A DNA stretch of 64,000 bases from Pseudoblastomonas marina (GCF_014641655.1 NZ_BMID01000001.1:1416427-1480426); one strand, 5' to 3'. Counted from the first letter of the stretch, positions 54,011 through 62,991 are shown. The notes: a model not told the origin generated them from the letters alone. Made by a program: numbers and translations.

Positions 54011-54196
54011 CTGCCGGACCTAACCCCGGTCATTCACCGGGCAAGGGGCAATCGACCAACGCCGTTTGCCCGGGCCCCAGCCACCCGAATTTGTGTCGGA
54101 ATTGGGTGGAAAGCGGCCAAAACAGCGTGCTCATCAGATCTTGCATTTGAACCGAAAGCACTGCTCATGAGTGAGCGATATGCTGCCTTCCTTCGG

Positions 54197-55990
54197 TCAA
54201 AAGCTTCCGCTGCGATTGCGCTCGGCAAGCGCCCACGCCACTGCGACTTCGCCGGTGAAGGTTGGGCGAAACTTGCGTATTTCGGCTTGAGCTGCCGCGC
54301 CGAATTCGCCGAACGAGCCTACCCTTGCAAGGATGCCGCGCTCGGCCTCACGATAGAGACTACGCGCTTCGCCAAAAAGCGACGCATTTCGGGCCAAGAA
54401 TTCGGCAAAGCGGGTGTCGCTTTCAATGCGTGCCAAATGCCCGGGCGGGAACATCTCGTTCCGCAGCAACCGCGCCTTTCGGAACAACTGTTCCGCCTCG
54501 GCGTCACGCCCAATTCGGCTGAGCGAAACCGCCATGAACAGACTGATGGAAGTGACATTGAGCTTGCCGGCGGAGCCCGCTTTTGCCGCATAATCCATCG
54601 CTTTGCGAAATGGTGCAATGGCGTCTTCGTGACGCCCCTGTTCAGCCATGGACAGGGCAAGGTTCTGGTAAATCGCCGACCCTAGCGACGGGTCTTCCTC
54701 ATCAGGGTCTAACAATTCTGCTGCCTCCCGCAGAAGTGCTTCCGCCCTCGCATATCGCCCGGCCTGCGCCATTACACCTGCGATATTGACGAGCAGCCTA
54801 GGCCTCGAGACTACCGGATTGCCCGCGGCTTCGGCCAATAAGCGATTGAGGATCACCTCGGCCTGATCTGTGCTGTCTTGCAGGGTCAGCATGATGGCGA
54901 GCTGGTTATAACTGTTCAGTATGGCGGGGTGGCTCCGCGGCAGTGCGCGCTGACGCTTCTCCAGAGCGGCGCGGGCTAGTTCCTCGCCTTCTTCATAACG
55001 GCCTTGTATGCTTAAGACATTCGCCAGATCGGCTTCGATATTCGCCATTTCGAGCAAATCGGCCGGTCGCTCGGCGCTTCGCAATTCCAGCACCTTGCGA
55101 TACGACTGCTCGGCCTTGTCGAACCGTTCGGTAGCTTCGAAAATTTGCCCGAGTTGATGGTGTAGGTCGGCAACCACGGTGGGGTCCGCTGAGGGTTCGG
55201 CTGTAGTCAACGACAGTGCTCGTCGCGTCGCCGCTTCCGCCTCGATCATTTTGTCTTGCCAGCCATAGGCACGACCCAATTCACGATATGACAGGGCAAT
55301 TTTTTCATTCGCATCGGGCGTTGCACATTCGTGAAACGCAATCGCCCGACGCAGCATCACCTCTGCATCGGCATATCGTCGATCGTTTAGATGGGAGAGA
55401 CCGACAACGTCATAAGTGTCGCCTAGGGTCGGAGCGTCCAGGTCGAAATTGGCGGCTGCGATAGAGTCAGCTTGCTTGTTGTAGTCGCGGGACTCGGTTG
55501 CCCTGCCTGTCTCGAAAAGCACCTTCGCGACAAAGCGGAGACGATTGGCGACCGTGTCCTTCACCTGGTCGCGCTTCGGAAAATTTATCGCCACAGCAGC
55601 GCAGAATTCTTCTTCGGCCTCCCGGAGATCCCCTGTTTCGAGATAGTAAATTCCGAGGCGATAATGCCCCCGCTCGCGATCGGGATGGTCGGCAGGCAGC
55701 CACCGTTTGGCCATCTCGATCGTGCGAGAGGCAGATTCGCGGAGCGCCGGCATATCCCCGGTTTCCGCTGCAATCGCGCCCCTTGCCTGAATAAGGTCGA
55801 GACACTCATCCGCTTCCGGCTTGGATGCCTCGCACCGAGCCAGCGCTTCTTCGATCAATGCGCGAGAGGTAGCGAAATCGTTCGCTTGAAAAGCCTCTAC
55901 CGCGCCCTCCGGGAAGGCCCAGCGGTCGCTCTGCTGCGCTGAAGTAGGTGTCGCGAACACCAGAACAAAAATGAGCAAAGCCAACCGCAT
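54197..55990 (-). CDS. Exported tetratricopeptide-repeat protein
   Basis: A 597-aa protein with signal peptide MRLALLIFVLVFATPTSAQ and about ten TPR-like helical repeats, for example GIYYLETGDLREAEEEF, VGLSHLNDRRYADAEVML, HQLGQIFEATERFDKAEQSY and NLALSMAEQGRHEDAIAPF. It has no enzymatic domain. The repeat types resemble kinesin-light-chain-like TPRs. It is probably a periplasmic scaffold. The 186-bp gap to the protease gene shows no obvious shared operon signal. Confidence 0.85.
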   Translation of the reverse strand: MRLALLIFVLVFATPTSAQQSDRWAFPEGAVEAFQANDFATSRALIEEALARCEASKPEADECLDLIQARGAIAAETGDMPALRESASRTIEMAKRWLPADHPDRERGHYRLGIYYLETGDLREAEEEFCAAVAINFPKRDQVKDTVANRLRFVAKVLFETGRATESRDYNKQADSIAAANFDLDAPTLGDTYDVVGLSHLNDRRYADAEVMLRRAIAFHECATPDANEKIALSYRELGRAYGWQDKMIEAEAATRRALSLTTAEPSADPTVVADLHHQLGQIFEATERFDKAEQSYRKVLELRSAERPADLLEMANIEADLANVLSIQGRYEEGEELARAALEKRQRALPRSHPAILNSYNQLAIMLTLQDSTDQAEVILNRLLAEAAGNPVVSRPRLLVNIAGVMAQAGRYARAEALLREAAELLDPDEEDPSLGSAIYQNLALSMAEQGRHEDAIAPFRKAMDYAAKAGSAGKLNVTSISLFMAVSLSRIGRDAEAEQLFRKARLLRNEMFPPGHLARIESDTRFAEFLARNASLFGEARSLYREAERGILARVGSFGEFGAAAQAEIRKFRPTFTGEVAVAWALAERNRSGSF

Positions 55991-56270
55991 ATCTTTTCTG
56001 TAGGGCCTGCTTGCCTACCGAACAACACGGTCAAAGACTGATGAATTCATTTTGGTGCTGCGAGCGTCAGAAATCGGGTCGTTAGCGGAATGCCCGGTTT
56101 CGAGGTCGTATACCTACATGGCAGGCACAGCCGCGCGTTGCACCTGACGGTCTACAGCGATTTTGGAACCTATTCAAAAGTAACGGGCCGTTTTCGGTCG
56201 AGTCTACAGCAGGAATGGCGGAACTCTGCGATTGCCTTCAGCTTGGGAAGCTTACGATCTACCCAGTTGA

Positions 56271-56289
56271 TGGCGGAGGGACTCGAACC
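56271..56289 (-). repeat. tRNA 3'-end-like fragment (direct repeat copy)
   Basis: On the minus strand it reads GGTTCGAGTCCCTCCGCCA, the T-loop plus 3' acceptor and CCA of a tRNA. Upstream sequence does not fold as a tRNA: there is no matching T-stem 5' half or anticodon arm. Its core GGAGGGACTCGAACC (56275-56289, plus strand) is repeated exactly in the tRNA-Met gene at 57015-57029. Confidence 0.6.
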
Positions 56290-56362
56290 ACAGCACCCGG
56301 GTTGTAATCGGTGCAATCGGACTGCTCGATTAGGAACATAACTCCATCATCGCGAGCGTTCA

Positions 56363-56521
56363 TCAATCGCGAAATTCGAGCACCGTCCCGCGATAAGGAA
56401 CGAAGTTCCCCGTTGGATCCAAGAACCCTGCCCCGATCTTGTTGGCATGGAATTGGGCGGCGCTGAGCGTCGGATACCATTTCCCACGCCTACCATTGGC
56501 GATGTAGCGATATTGAGTCAT
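56363..56521 (-). CDS. Possible small hypothetical protein
   Basis: A 52-aa frame from ATG 56521 (MTQYRYIANGRRGKWY...). It has an even amino-acid composition rich in Tyr, Gly and Phe, and ends GTVLEFRD, which looks more protein-like than the surrounding noise. No ribosome site is visible. I do not recognise a family; it may be a gene fragment. Confidence 0.35.
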   Translation of the reverse strand: MTQYRYIANGRRGKWYPTLSAAQFHANKIGAGFLDPTGNFVPYRGTVLEFRD

Positions 56522-56845
56522 AGATAGCCGAGACGCGCCGCAAGCCATTCAGTTTCCGACGGAAAAACAAATGTTGAGGTTCGGCCCGCACTTCGTGGTT
56601 CTTGGTTCTATCAGCTCCATTCTGAAGACCGAGCACCCACATATCGACGCGGCAGCGCGTGAAATTTCTCTGTTGCACCGTGCGTGGAACAGTCGCGAAG
56701 CTCGCCGGTTGATCGAACATGAGGGGCGATAGCAGCATTCAACCCAGAAAACTTTCCGAGAAAGACCTGGAAATCTTGCGGCGCTTTGAGACTGCCGTCC
56801 GCAGCCTACGGGGCTATCGTCAACCGAAGAAGCCTTGATCGCTCG

Positions 56846-56968
56846 TCGCCAAATTTGTCGGGTGAGATCCACCGTCAACGGGGAGACGTCGCCGCCATCC
56901 AGGCGCGTGCGGTCGGTCACGACTTGCTGGCAGGAGACAGTTTCCCGCTCGAAGCGATCTACAATTAA
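56846..56968 (+). pseudogene. C-terminal remnant of a YwnB-like SDR
   Basis: The end of this frame reads RGDVAAIQARAVGHDLLAGDSFPLEAIYN and stops at TAA 56966-56968. It aligns along its whole length with the C-terminus of the intact reductase at 45282-45884 (RGDVAAIMARAVGDNFLAGK... ending TVYD). The first 80% of the gene, including the glycine motif, is missing. It is a truncated paralogue. Confidence 0.75.
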
Positions 56969-57004
56969 TGAAGGCGATGCCCAGACTGCTGCCCGACCGA
57001 AAAT

Positions 57005-57081
57005 TGGTAGCGGAGGAGGGACTCGAACCCCCGACACGCGGATTATGATTCCGCTGCTCTAACCACCTGAGCTACTCCGCC
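57005..57081 (-). tRNA. tRNA-Met (CAT), elongator type
   Basis: A 77-nt tRNA with encoded CCA. The acceptor stem is GGCGGAG/CTCCGCT, the D-arm contains AGCTCAGGTGGTTAGAGC, and the anticodon loop ATCATAA (anticodon CAT) sits on a GCGGA/TCCGC stem. The T-arm has GGTTCGAGTCC. The G1-T72 pairing and overall sequence fit the elongator tRNA-Met of alphaproteobacteria; a lysidine-modified Ile-CAT is the less likely alternative. Confidence 0.95.
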
Positions 57082-57159
57082 CCATGGGCGCGCCGGGCGA
57101 CCCCGATCGTCTCGGAACCGGCGGGCGAGGCGCGCACTTACGGCGCGTTTGCCCCGCGG

Positions 57160-57690
57160 TCAAGCGCGCGAAAGGCCGCGGAACGGATAGCCCCTTACAA
57201 GCTCCCACGGACCGCCGCGATAGCGGTGCAGTTCGAGCGCCGGGAACTGGAAATCGCGCGGCTTGAAGACCGCCTCGAGTTCCTCCTGCAATGCTTTCGC
57301 CCGATTGTCCGAAACCTTGTTCTGGATCGTGATATGGAGCTTCTTGCCGCCCTGGTCCTGCTGAGTCAGCAGGCCGTGGAAGCGGTTCTGCAACTCGTCG
57401 CGAATCCGGTCCATCCCCTCGCTCTCGACCTTGATCGCGGTCCCCCCGCCGAGGTTCATGACCCCGGTCACACGGGCATCGACCGGGCCGTATTGGCCGG
57501 CGAGCACCGCGCAGCAGCCCTTCACTTCCTCGAGCGCGAAGGCCGGCAGCGCGTGGAACAGCGTCACATGCGCATCGAGAAAGTTCTGCTTGCGCGGAAA
57601 ATGCGCCCGCCGCAGGCCCGTGGCCCAGGCACCGACATCGCGCGACAATTGCGCGGTCATGATCAACGGTGCGTCGTCAGAGTTCTCCAC
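57160..57690 (-). CDS. 2'-5' RNA ligase-like 2H phosphoesterase
   Basis: A 176-aa 2H-superfamily protein with the two paired motifs HVTLFH and HITIQN. GTG 57690 is chosen because AGGAGG lies 5 nt upstream and it overlaps the end of mltG; the internal ATG 57660 has no ribosome site. Members act on 2',5' or cyclic phosphates of RNA, but the substrate here is not known. It is probably co-transcribed with mltG. Confidence 0.82.
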   Translation of the reverse strand: MENSDDAPLIMTAQLSRDVGAWATGLRRAHFPRKQNFLDAHVTLFHALPAFALEEVKGCCAVLAGQYGPVDARVTGVMNLGGGTAIKVESEGMDRIRDELQNRFHGLLTQQDQGGKKLHITIQNKVSDNRAKALQEELEAVFKPRDFQFPALELHRYRGGPWELVRGYPFRGLSRA

Positions 57691-58648
57691 GTGCCCTCCT
57701 GATGGCAAACCATTTTTCCACATTGGCCCGGTGCTCTTCGTATGTCGAAGCGAACACGTGACCGCCGGTGCCGTCGGCGACCATGTAGACCGCATCGGTT
57801 TGCGCCGGATTGAGCACCGCGGCGATCGATTCGCGACCGGGATTGGTGATCGGCCCCTTGGGCAGCCCGACCATCGAATAGGTGTTGTAATCGTTGACCG
57901 CGTCGATCTCCGACTGGAGGATCCGGCGCCCCAATGGCTTGCCCCGCGTGATCGGGTAGATGATCGTCGGATCGGCCTGGAGGCGGATCCCCTGCTTGAG
58001 GCGGTTCGAATAAAGCCCCGCGACCATCCGCCGCTCGGAGGGCACGCCGGTTTCCTTCTCGACGATCGAGGCGAGGACCAGCGCTTCCTCGGGGGTCGCG
58101 ACCGCCAGGTCGGTGCCGCGTTTCTCCCATTCCTCGGCCAGCACCCGGCGCATCGCGGCCTGCATCCGCCGGACGACGTCGGCGCGCGGCTCGCCGCGTT
58201 CGAAACTGTAGGTCTGCGGCAGGATCGTGCCGTCTTCGGGCACGTCGATCTCGCCCACCAGCAGCGGGTTCGCCATCAGCCGCTCGTACACGAGGATCGA
58301 GGGCAGCCCCTCGGGGATCGTGATCATGCGATTGATCACGTCGCCGTCCTGCATCAGCTGAAGCAGGCGCGCCGGGCTGGCCCCGGCGGGAAAGGAGAAC
58401 TCGCCCGCCTTGATCGGGGCGTTGCCGCCGAGGATCTTGGCCCGCAGCAGGAAGCCGTCGGCGGAGGAGAGCAAGCCCTCCTCCTCCATTTTTTGGGCGA
58501 CACTGGCGAGGCTCGAGCCATGGGGCACGACGAAGTTGCGATCCTCGTCGAGCGGGCCGTCCGCGTACCAGGGCAGCAGGATGAAGCCCAGCAGGGCCAG
58601 GCCCGCGGCCAGCAATGCGAAGCCGAACAGGACGCCGCGGCGCTTCAT
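57677..58648 (-). CDS. mltG: Endolytic murein transglycosylase MltG
   Basis: A 323-aa inner-membrane protein with an N-terminal helix (about residues 5-27), a LysM-like region and the YceG domain. The catalytic Glu lies in LASIVEKETG. QADPTIIYPITRG, YNTYSMVGLPKGPI and NPG are typical. It cuts nascent glycan strands, setting their length. It begins 4 bp after the fabF stop, the common fabF-mltG order. Confidence 0.95.
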   Translation of the reverse strand: MKRRGVLFGFALLAAGLALLGFILLPWYADGPLDEDRNFVVPHGSSLASVAQKMEEEGLLSSADGFLLRAKILGGNAPIKAGEFSFPAGASPARLLQLMQDGDVINRMITIPEGLPSILVYERLMANPLLVGEIDVPEDGTILPQTYSFERGEPRADVVRRMQAAMRRVLAEEWEKRGTDLAVATPEEALVLASIVEKETGVPSERRMVAGLYSNRLKQGIRLQADPTIIYPITRGKPLGRRILQSEIDAVNDYNTYSMVGLPKGPITNPGRESIAAVLNPAQTDAVYMVADGTGGHVFASTYEEHRANVEKWFAIRRARGEL

Positions 58649-58652
58649 GGTG

Positions 58653-59915
58653 TCAGTCCCCGACCGCTTTCATCACCAGCGAGGCATTGGTCCCGCCGAA
58701 ACCGAAGCTGTTGTTGAGCACCGCCTTCACCTCACGCTTCTTCGCGGTGTGCGGCACCAGGTCGACGCCTTCGGTCCCCTCGTCCGGATTGTCGAGGTTG
58801 AGAGTCGGCGGAACGATCTGGTCGCGCATGGCGAGGATGCAGAAGATCGCCTCGACCGCGCCCGCGCCGCCGAGCAGGTGTCCGATCGCCGACTTGGTCG
58901 AGCTCATCGAAGCCCCGCCCAGATCGTCGCCCAGCACGCGCTTGACCGCGGCGAGTTCGATCGTGTCGGCCATGGTCGAGGTGCCGTGGGCGTTGACGTA
59001 GTCGATATCGCCCGGCTCCATCCCTGCCTTCTTCAGCGCCATCCGCATGGCGAGTTCGGCGCCCTTGCCCTCGGGATGCGGCGCGGTGACGTGGTAGGCA
59101 TCGCCCGACAGGCCGTAACCGACCACTTCGGCGTAGATCTTCGCGCCGCGCGCCTTGGCGTGTTCGTATTCCTCGAGCACGAGCACCCCCGCGCCCTCGC
59201 CCATGACGAAGCCTTCGCGGTCCTTGTCGTAGGGGCGGCTCGCCTCGGTCGGCCGGTCGTTGTAGCTGGTGTTGAGCGCGCGCGCTTGCGCGAAACCGGC
59301 CACGCCGAGCGGATTGACCGTCGATTCGGCCCCGCCCGCCAGCATCACGTCGGCATCGCCGTCCTTGATCATGCGTGCGGCGTCGCCGATCGAATGCGCG
59401 CCGGTCGAACAGGCGGTCACCACCGCGTGGTTGGGGCCCATCAGCCCGTACTTGATCGAGACCTGGCCCGAGATGAGGTTGATCAGGCGGCCATGGACGA
59501 AGTGCGGGGACACACGGCCCGGACCGCGCTCGTGCAACACGATCGACTCGCTCTCGATCCCCGGCAGGCCGCCGATACCCGAACCGATCGAGCAACCGGT
59601 GCGCTCCTTCAGCGCGTCGTCCATGTCTTCGAGGCCGGCATCCTCGAGCGCCTGCCCGGCCGCGTCGATCCCGTAGACGATGAACGGATCGACCTGGCGC
59701 TGGACCTTGTGATCGACCCGCTTGTCGGGATCGAACCCGAATTCGTGGTCCTTGTCCTTCACCTCGCAGGCGATGGTGCACTTGTGACCTTCGGTGTCGA
59801 AGCGCGTGATCGACGCCGCCCCGCTCTTGCCCGCGATCAGGTTCTTCCACGAGGTTTCGACATCGCCTCCCAGCGGGGTAACGAGTCCCAGCCCTGTAAC
59901 GACCACTCGACGCAT
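58653..59915 (-). CDS. fabF: Beta-ketoacyl-ACP synthase II
   Basis: A 420-aa elongating condensing enzyme of fatty-acid synthesis. The nucleophile Cys is in TACSTGAHS and the two catalytic His are in NAHGTSTM and LNNSFGFGGTNAS (His precedes in the family; Lys in the intervening KSAIGHLLG). CGGAG is 8-9 nt before ATG 59915. It is preceded by acpP, with a hairpin between them. Confidence 0.96.
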   Translation of the reverse strand: MRRVVVTGLGLVTPLGGDVETSWKNLIAGKSGAASITRFDTEGHKCTIACEVKDKDHEFGFDPDKRVDHKVQRQVDPFIVYGIDAAGQALEDAGLEDMDDALKERTGCSIGSGIGGLPGIESESIVLHERGPGRVSPHFVHGRLINLISGQVSIKYGLMGPNHAVVTACSTGAHSIGDAARMIKDGDADVMLAGGAESTVNPLGVAGFAQARALNTSYNDRPTEASRPYDKDREGFVMGEGAGVLVLEEYEHAKARGAKIYAEVVGYGLSGDAYHVTAPHPEGKGAELAMRMALKKAGMEPGDIDYVNAHGTSTMADTIELAAVKRVLGDDLGGASMSSTKSAIGHLLGGAGAVEAIFCILAMRDQIVPPTLNLDNPDEGTEGVDLVPHTAKKREVKAVLNNSFGFGGTNASLVMKAVGD

Positions 59916-59934
59916 TCACATTCTCCGAAATACA

Positions 59935-59966
59935 ACAGGCCCGGCCCGCGATGGGGTCGGGCCTGT
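59935..59966 (-). terminator. Attenuator-like hairpin between acpP and fabF
   Basis: ACAGGCCCG at 59935-59943 pairs with CGGGCCTGT at 59958-59966, and three inner C-G pairs extend the stem. On the minus strand the stem is followed by TTGTATTT. It probably ends most acpP transcripts while letting some read into fabF, which would explain the far higher demand for ACP. Confidence 0.75.
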
Positions 59967-60012
59967 CAGGCCGCGTCGCCGGTCAGCGCGCGGTAAGTGG
60001 CAGAAAAGGCGC

Positions 60013-60249
60013 TTAGCCCTTGTGCTCTTCGATATACTTGGTGGCATCGCCGACGGTGGTGATCTTTTCGGCCGCATCGTCGGGGATTTCGACACCGAAT
60101 TCCTCTTCGAAGGCCATCACCAGTTCGACGATGTCGAGGCTGTCGGCACCAAGATCATCGATGAAGCTGGCTTCCTGGGTCACCTTGTCGGCTTCGACGC
60201 CGAGATGTTCGACGACAATCTTCTGCACGCGGTCGGCGGTATCGCTCAT
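60013..60249 (-). CDS. acpP: Acyl carrier protein
   Basis: A 78-aa acidic carrier of fatty-acid synthesis. The phosphopantetheine Ser is in [19 protein letters not shown]. Start ATG 60249 ([18 protein letters not shown]). Distinct from the ACP domain in the XrtA locus, which has a diverged LDSQA site. Confidence 0.97.
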   Translation of the reverse strand: MSDTADRVQKIVVEHLGVEADKVTQEASFIDDLGADSLDIVELVMAFEEEFGVEIPDDAAEKITTVGDATKYIEEHKG

Positions 60250-60282
60250 GTACGGCCCTTCTCTTGAATAGGGGTTTTTGAA

Positions 60283-60320
60283 TTGCCTTGCGCCCTAATG
60301 AACGAGGGCGCGCAAGGCAA
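60283..60320. promoter_or_regulatory. Imperfect hairpin in the acpP / serine hydrolase divergent gap
   Basis: TTGCCTTGCGCCCT at 60283-60296 pairs with AGGGCGCGCAAGGCAA at 60305-60320 apart from a 2-nt bulge. It lies 34-71 bp before acpP and 82 bp or more before the hydrolase. It could be leader structure of acpP or an operator; I know no matching consensus. Confidence 0.45.
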
Positions 60321-60401
60321 GGGGCAGGGATGCCCCGCCGTCAAATTGACCTGCCACGGATTCACTGTAACCTCGCGACAAACGACAGGGAGATCAACCG
60401 C

Positions 60402-62381
60402 ATGAAACGCCTCGCCTTTGCCAGTTCGGTTCTGCTGGCCGCCGCTTCGCCCCTTCCGCTCGTCGCGCAGGAAGCCGCTCCGCAGGAACAGGTCGAGGCG
60501 ATCGACACCGGAACGGGCGCGCAGATGGCACCGATTCCCGGCTGGATGCGCGACGCGCGCGACGGAATCCTGGTGTTCACCGCCCCCGAAGGCGATGCGA
60601 CCGCCGCGGTGCTGGGCGTGGACGAGGCGGAAAATGGCGAAGCCGCCGTCGCCGCGGCCTGGGCGCGCCTCGATCCCGGCTTCGACCGCGAGGTGCTGAT
60701 CGCGCAGGAACCGCCCGCACGCGACGGCTGGGACCAGATCACGGTGGTGAACTACAAGACCTCGCCCGAAGAGAAGCTCGCCGTCCAGGGCGTCGCCCTG
60801 CGCAAGGGCGATACGTGGACCGTCGTGCTCATCAACGGTGCGCTGGCCACGATCGCCAAGCGCGGTGCGCAGATCAACCAGGCATTCGGTTCGCTCCGGC
60901 CGACCGACTACGAGCGGGAAAGCTTCGCCGGGCGCGATGCGCACCAACTCACCCCCGAACGGATCGCGGAACTGACCGACTACGTCACCCGCGCGATGGA
61001 GGGGCTCGAGATTCCCGGAGTCGGCTTGGCGCTGGTGCAGGACAACCGGATCGTGTGGGAGGGCGGACTCGGGACCACCGGGAGCGCCGGAGCCCAGCCC
61101 GTCGACGAAAATACGAGCTTCATGGTCGCGTCGAACACCAAGGGCATGGCGACACTGCTGCTCGCCACGCTGGTCGATGACGGCAAGCTCGGCTGGGACC
61201 AGAAGGTCACAGACGTCTATCCCGAATTCCGGCTCGGCAGCGCCGAAACGACCGACAGCGTGCGCGTCGAACACTTGATCTGCGCCTGCACCGGCCTGCC
61301 GCGCAAGGACATGCAGTGGGTGATGAACACCAGCCGCGAGACGCCCGCGAGCGATACCTTCGTCCAACTCGCGGCGACCGAGCCGACCAGCGGGTTCGGC
61401 GAGGTGTTCCAGTACAACAACCTGATGGCGAGTGCGGCAGGCTATATCGGCGGCCACCTCCTCTATCCCGACATGGAAATCGGCGCCGCTTTCGACCGCG
61501 CAATGGACGAGCGCATCTTCGAACCACTCGGAATGGAGCGCACGACGTTCGATTATGCGGCGGCGATGGATGACAACTGGGCGCGGCCGCATGCTCGTGG
61601 CTTTTCCGGCGAGGTCCAGGCCGCGCCGATGGATTGGAACTACATGGTCTATCCCTATCGCCCCGCCGGCGGGGCCTGGTCGACCGCGCACGACATGGCG
61701 CTCTACGCGCTCAACGAATTGCGCGAAGGCACGCTGGAGGACGGAACCGATCTGGTCTCGGCCGGAAACCTGCTCAAGCGGCGCGAGCGCTACGTCGCGA
61801 CCGGCGAGGACAGCTGGTACGGTATGGGGCTGATGGAATCGGCCAATCTCGGCAAGTCGATCTACATGCACGGTGGCAGCCTGATCGGCTTCAAGAGCAA
61901 CTTCTGGTTCATTCCCGAAGATGGCGTCGCAGCGGTCCTGCTGACCAATTCGGACACCGGACAGGGCCTTCTGGGCCTGTTCCAGCGCAAGCTGCTCGAA
62001 GTGCTTTATGACGGGAACAAGGAGGCCGAGGAAAGCCTCGCCGCTGCGGTCAGCCTGGGTGCCGAAGCACGCGAAAAGGCTCGCGAGGGCATCGTCGAGA
62101 AGGGCGATCCCGAAACCCTTGCCGCGCTTGCCTCGCGCTATGTCAGCCCCGAGCTCGGCCCGCTCTCGATCAGCCGCGAGGACGATACCTACTACGCCAC
62201 GCTGACGTCGGGCAAATCCGCGATCGGTACGAAGGCGAATGACGACGGGACCGACTCGATCATCATGATGACCCCGGGCTTCTTCGGCTTTCCGTTCGTC
62301 ATCGGCGAACAGGACGGCAGGCGCACGCTGAAGCTGCTCGACGCGCAGCACGAATACGTGTTCGTCGAGGAGACCGGTTGA
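60402..62381 (+). CDS. Exported serine hydrolase (class C beta-lactamase fold)
   Basis: A 659-aa protein with signal peptide MKRLAFASSVLLAAASPLPLVAQ. Residues about 40-170 form an N-terminal domain of unknown role. The beta-lactamase/DD-peptidase fold runs from about 190 to 530, with SxxK (SNTK, Ser244), YNN and the HGG motif MHGGSLIGF. A C-terminal beta-rich tail follows (about 560-659). GGGAG lies 9 nt before ATG 60402. It may be an esterase or peptidase; resistance activity should not be assumed. Confidence 0.85.
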   Translation: MKRLAFASSVLLAAASPLPLVAQEAAPQEQVEAIDTGTGAQMAPIPGWMRDARDGILVFTAPEGDATAAVLGVDEAENGEAAVAAAWARLDPGFDREVLIAQEPPARDGWDQITVVNYKTSPEEKLAVQGVALRKGDTWTVVLINGALATIAKRGAQINQAFGSLRPTDYERESFAGRDAHQLTPERIAELTDYVTRAMEGLEIPGVGLALVQDNRIVWEGGLGTTGSAGAQPVDENTSFMVASNTKGMATLLLATLVDDGKLGWDQKVTDVYPEFRLGSAETTDSVRVEHLICACTGLPRKDMQWVMNTSRETPASDTFVQLAATEPTSGFGEVFQYNNLMASAAGYIGGHLLYPDMEIGAAFDRAMDERIFEPLGMERTTFDYAAAMDDNWARPHARGFSGEVQAAPMDWNYMVYPYRPAGGAWSTAHDMALYALNELREGTLEDGTDLVSAGNLLKRRERYVATGEDSWYGMGLMESANLGKSIYMHGGSLIGFKSNFWFIPEDGVAAVLLTNSDTGQGLLGLFQRKLLEVLYDGNKEAEESLAAAVSLGAEAREKAREGIVEKGDPETLAALASRYVSPELGPLSISREDDTYYATLTSGKSAIGTKANDDGTDSIIMMTPGFFGFPFVIGEQDGRRTLKLLDAQHEYVFVEETG

Positions 62382-62477
62382 AGCGAGCCATGCTTGCGTC
62401 CCGACGCCGCGAAGCACGGACCCACCGCGCGTCTGAGCGGTTGGTTAGGTGTATTCCAAACTGAAGGGACGCACACC

Positions 62478-62909
62478 ATGACCAGTACCGTTTTCAAGAG
62501 CCTCACCGACACCACCTTCGATTCGGTCGAGGGCTATCGCAAGGCAGCCGAAAAAGCCGACAATCCTCAGCTCGAGCAGGCGCTGAACCAGCGTTGCCAG
62601 CAGCGCGAACAGACGCTTCGCCAGATGAACGCCCAGCTCGAACAGCAGGGCGAGGAGCTAGTTACCAAGGGCACCGTGGCGGGCGAAGCCCACCAGATGT
62701 GGGCAAGCATTACCAGCGCCTTCGAAGAAAACGACGAAGCCGCCGCCCAGCGCGTCGAGGAAGGCGAGGACTACATCGCCAAGAAGTTCAGCGAGGCGCT
62801 CGAAAGCGACCAACTCGAAGCCCAGGAGCGGCAGGTCGTCCAGCAGGTCTACGACGAGATCCGCCAGGGCGAGCGCTTCGGAGACGTGATCGCGCACCAG
62901 CAGAGCTGA
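62478..62909 (+). CDS. DUF2383/PA2169-type four-helix bundle protein
   Basis: A 143-aa soluble helical protein: SLTDTTFDSVEGYRKAAEKADNP, FEENDEAAAQRVEEGEDYIAKKF and VVQQVYDEIRQGERFGDVI are typical of the ferritin-like DUF2383 family. Carboxylate ligands for a di-metal site are not clearly complete, so a metal function is uncertain. Probably a general stress protein. Confidence 0.75.
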   Translation: MTSTVFKSLTDTTFDSVEGYRKAAEKADNPQLEQALNQRCQQREQTLRQMNAQLEQQGEELVTKGTVAGEAHQMWASITSAFEENDEAAAQRVEEGEDYIAKKFSEALESDQLEAQERQVVQQVYDEIRQGERFGDVIAHQQS

Positions 62910-62929
62910 GCGCACCGCCTGTTCCGACG

Positions 62930-62961
62930 AAAAGGGCGCGGGAGGAATCCCGCGCCCTTTT
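62930..62961. terminator. Bidirectional intrinsic terminator
   Basis: AAAAGGGCGCGGGA (62930-62943) and TCCCGCGCCCTTTT (62948-62961) form a 14-bp stem with a 4-nt loop, with T-runs on both strands. It separates the convergent DUF2383 and aspS genes. Confidence 0.9.
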
Positions 62962-62991
62962 CACGTCGAAGGAAGCACCCTCTCGGGCAGA

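Larger units (their letters stand above)
55991..57004. other. Gene-poor region with remnants next to tRNA-Met
   Basis: About 1 kb without an intact recognisable gene. It holds a tRNA-3'-end-like sequence at 56271-56289, a possible small gene at 56363-56521, and the broken C-terminus of a reductase at 56846-56968. AT content is locally higher than in flanking genes. The pattern looks like an eroded insertion beside a tRNA. Confidence 0.55.

Noticed and set aside
56271-56345. A complete second tRNA gene ending CTCCGCCA
   Set aside because: Only the T-loop and 3' acceptor fit; the T-stem, anticodon arm and 5' acceptor strand do not pair, so it is kept as a fragment.
60246-62417. A 723-codon open frame on the minus strand opposite the serine hydrolase
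   Set aside because: It mirrors the real gene codon by codon, has no domain or signal peptide, and overlaps acpP; the plus-strand gene has a signal peptide and catalytic motifs.
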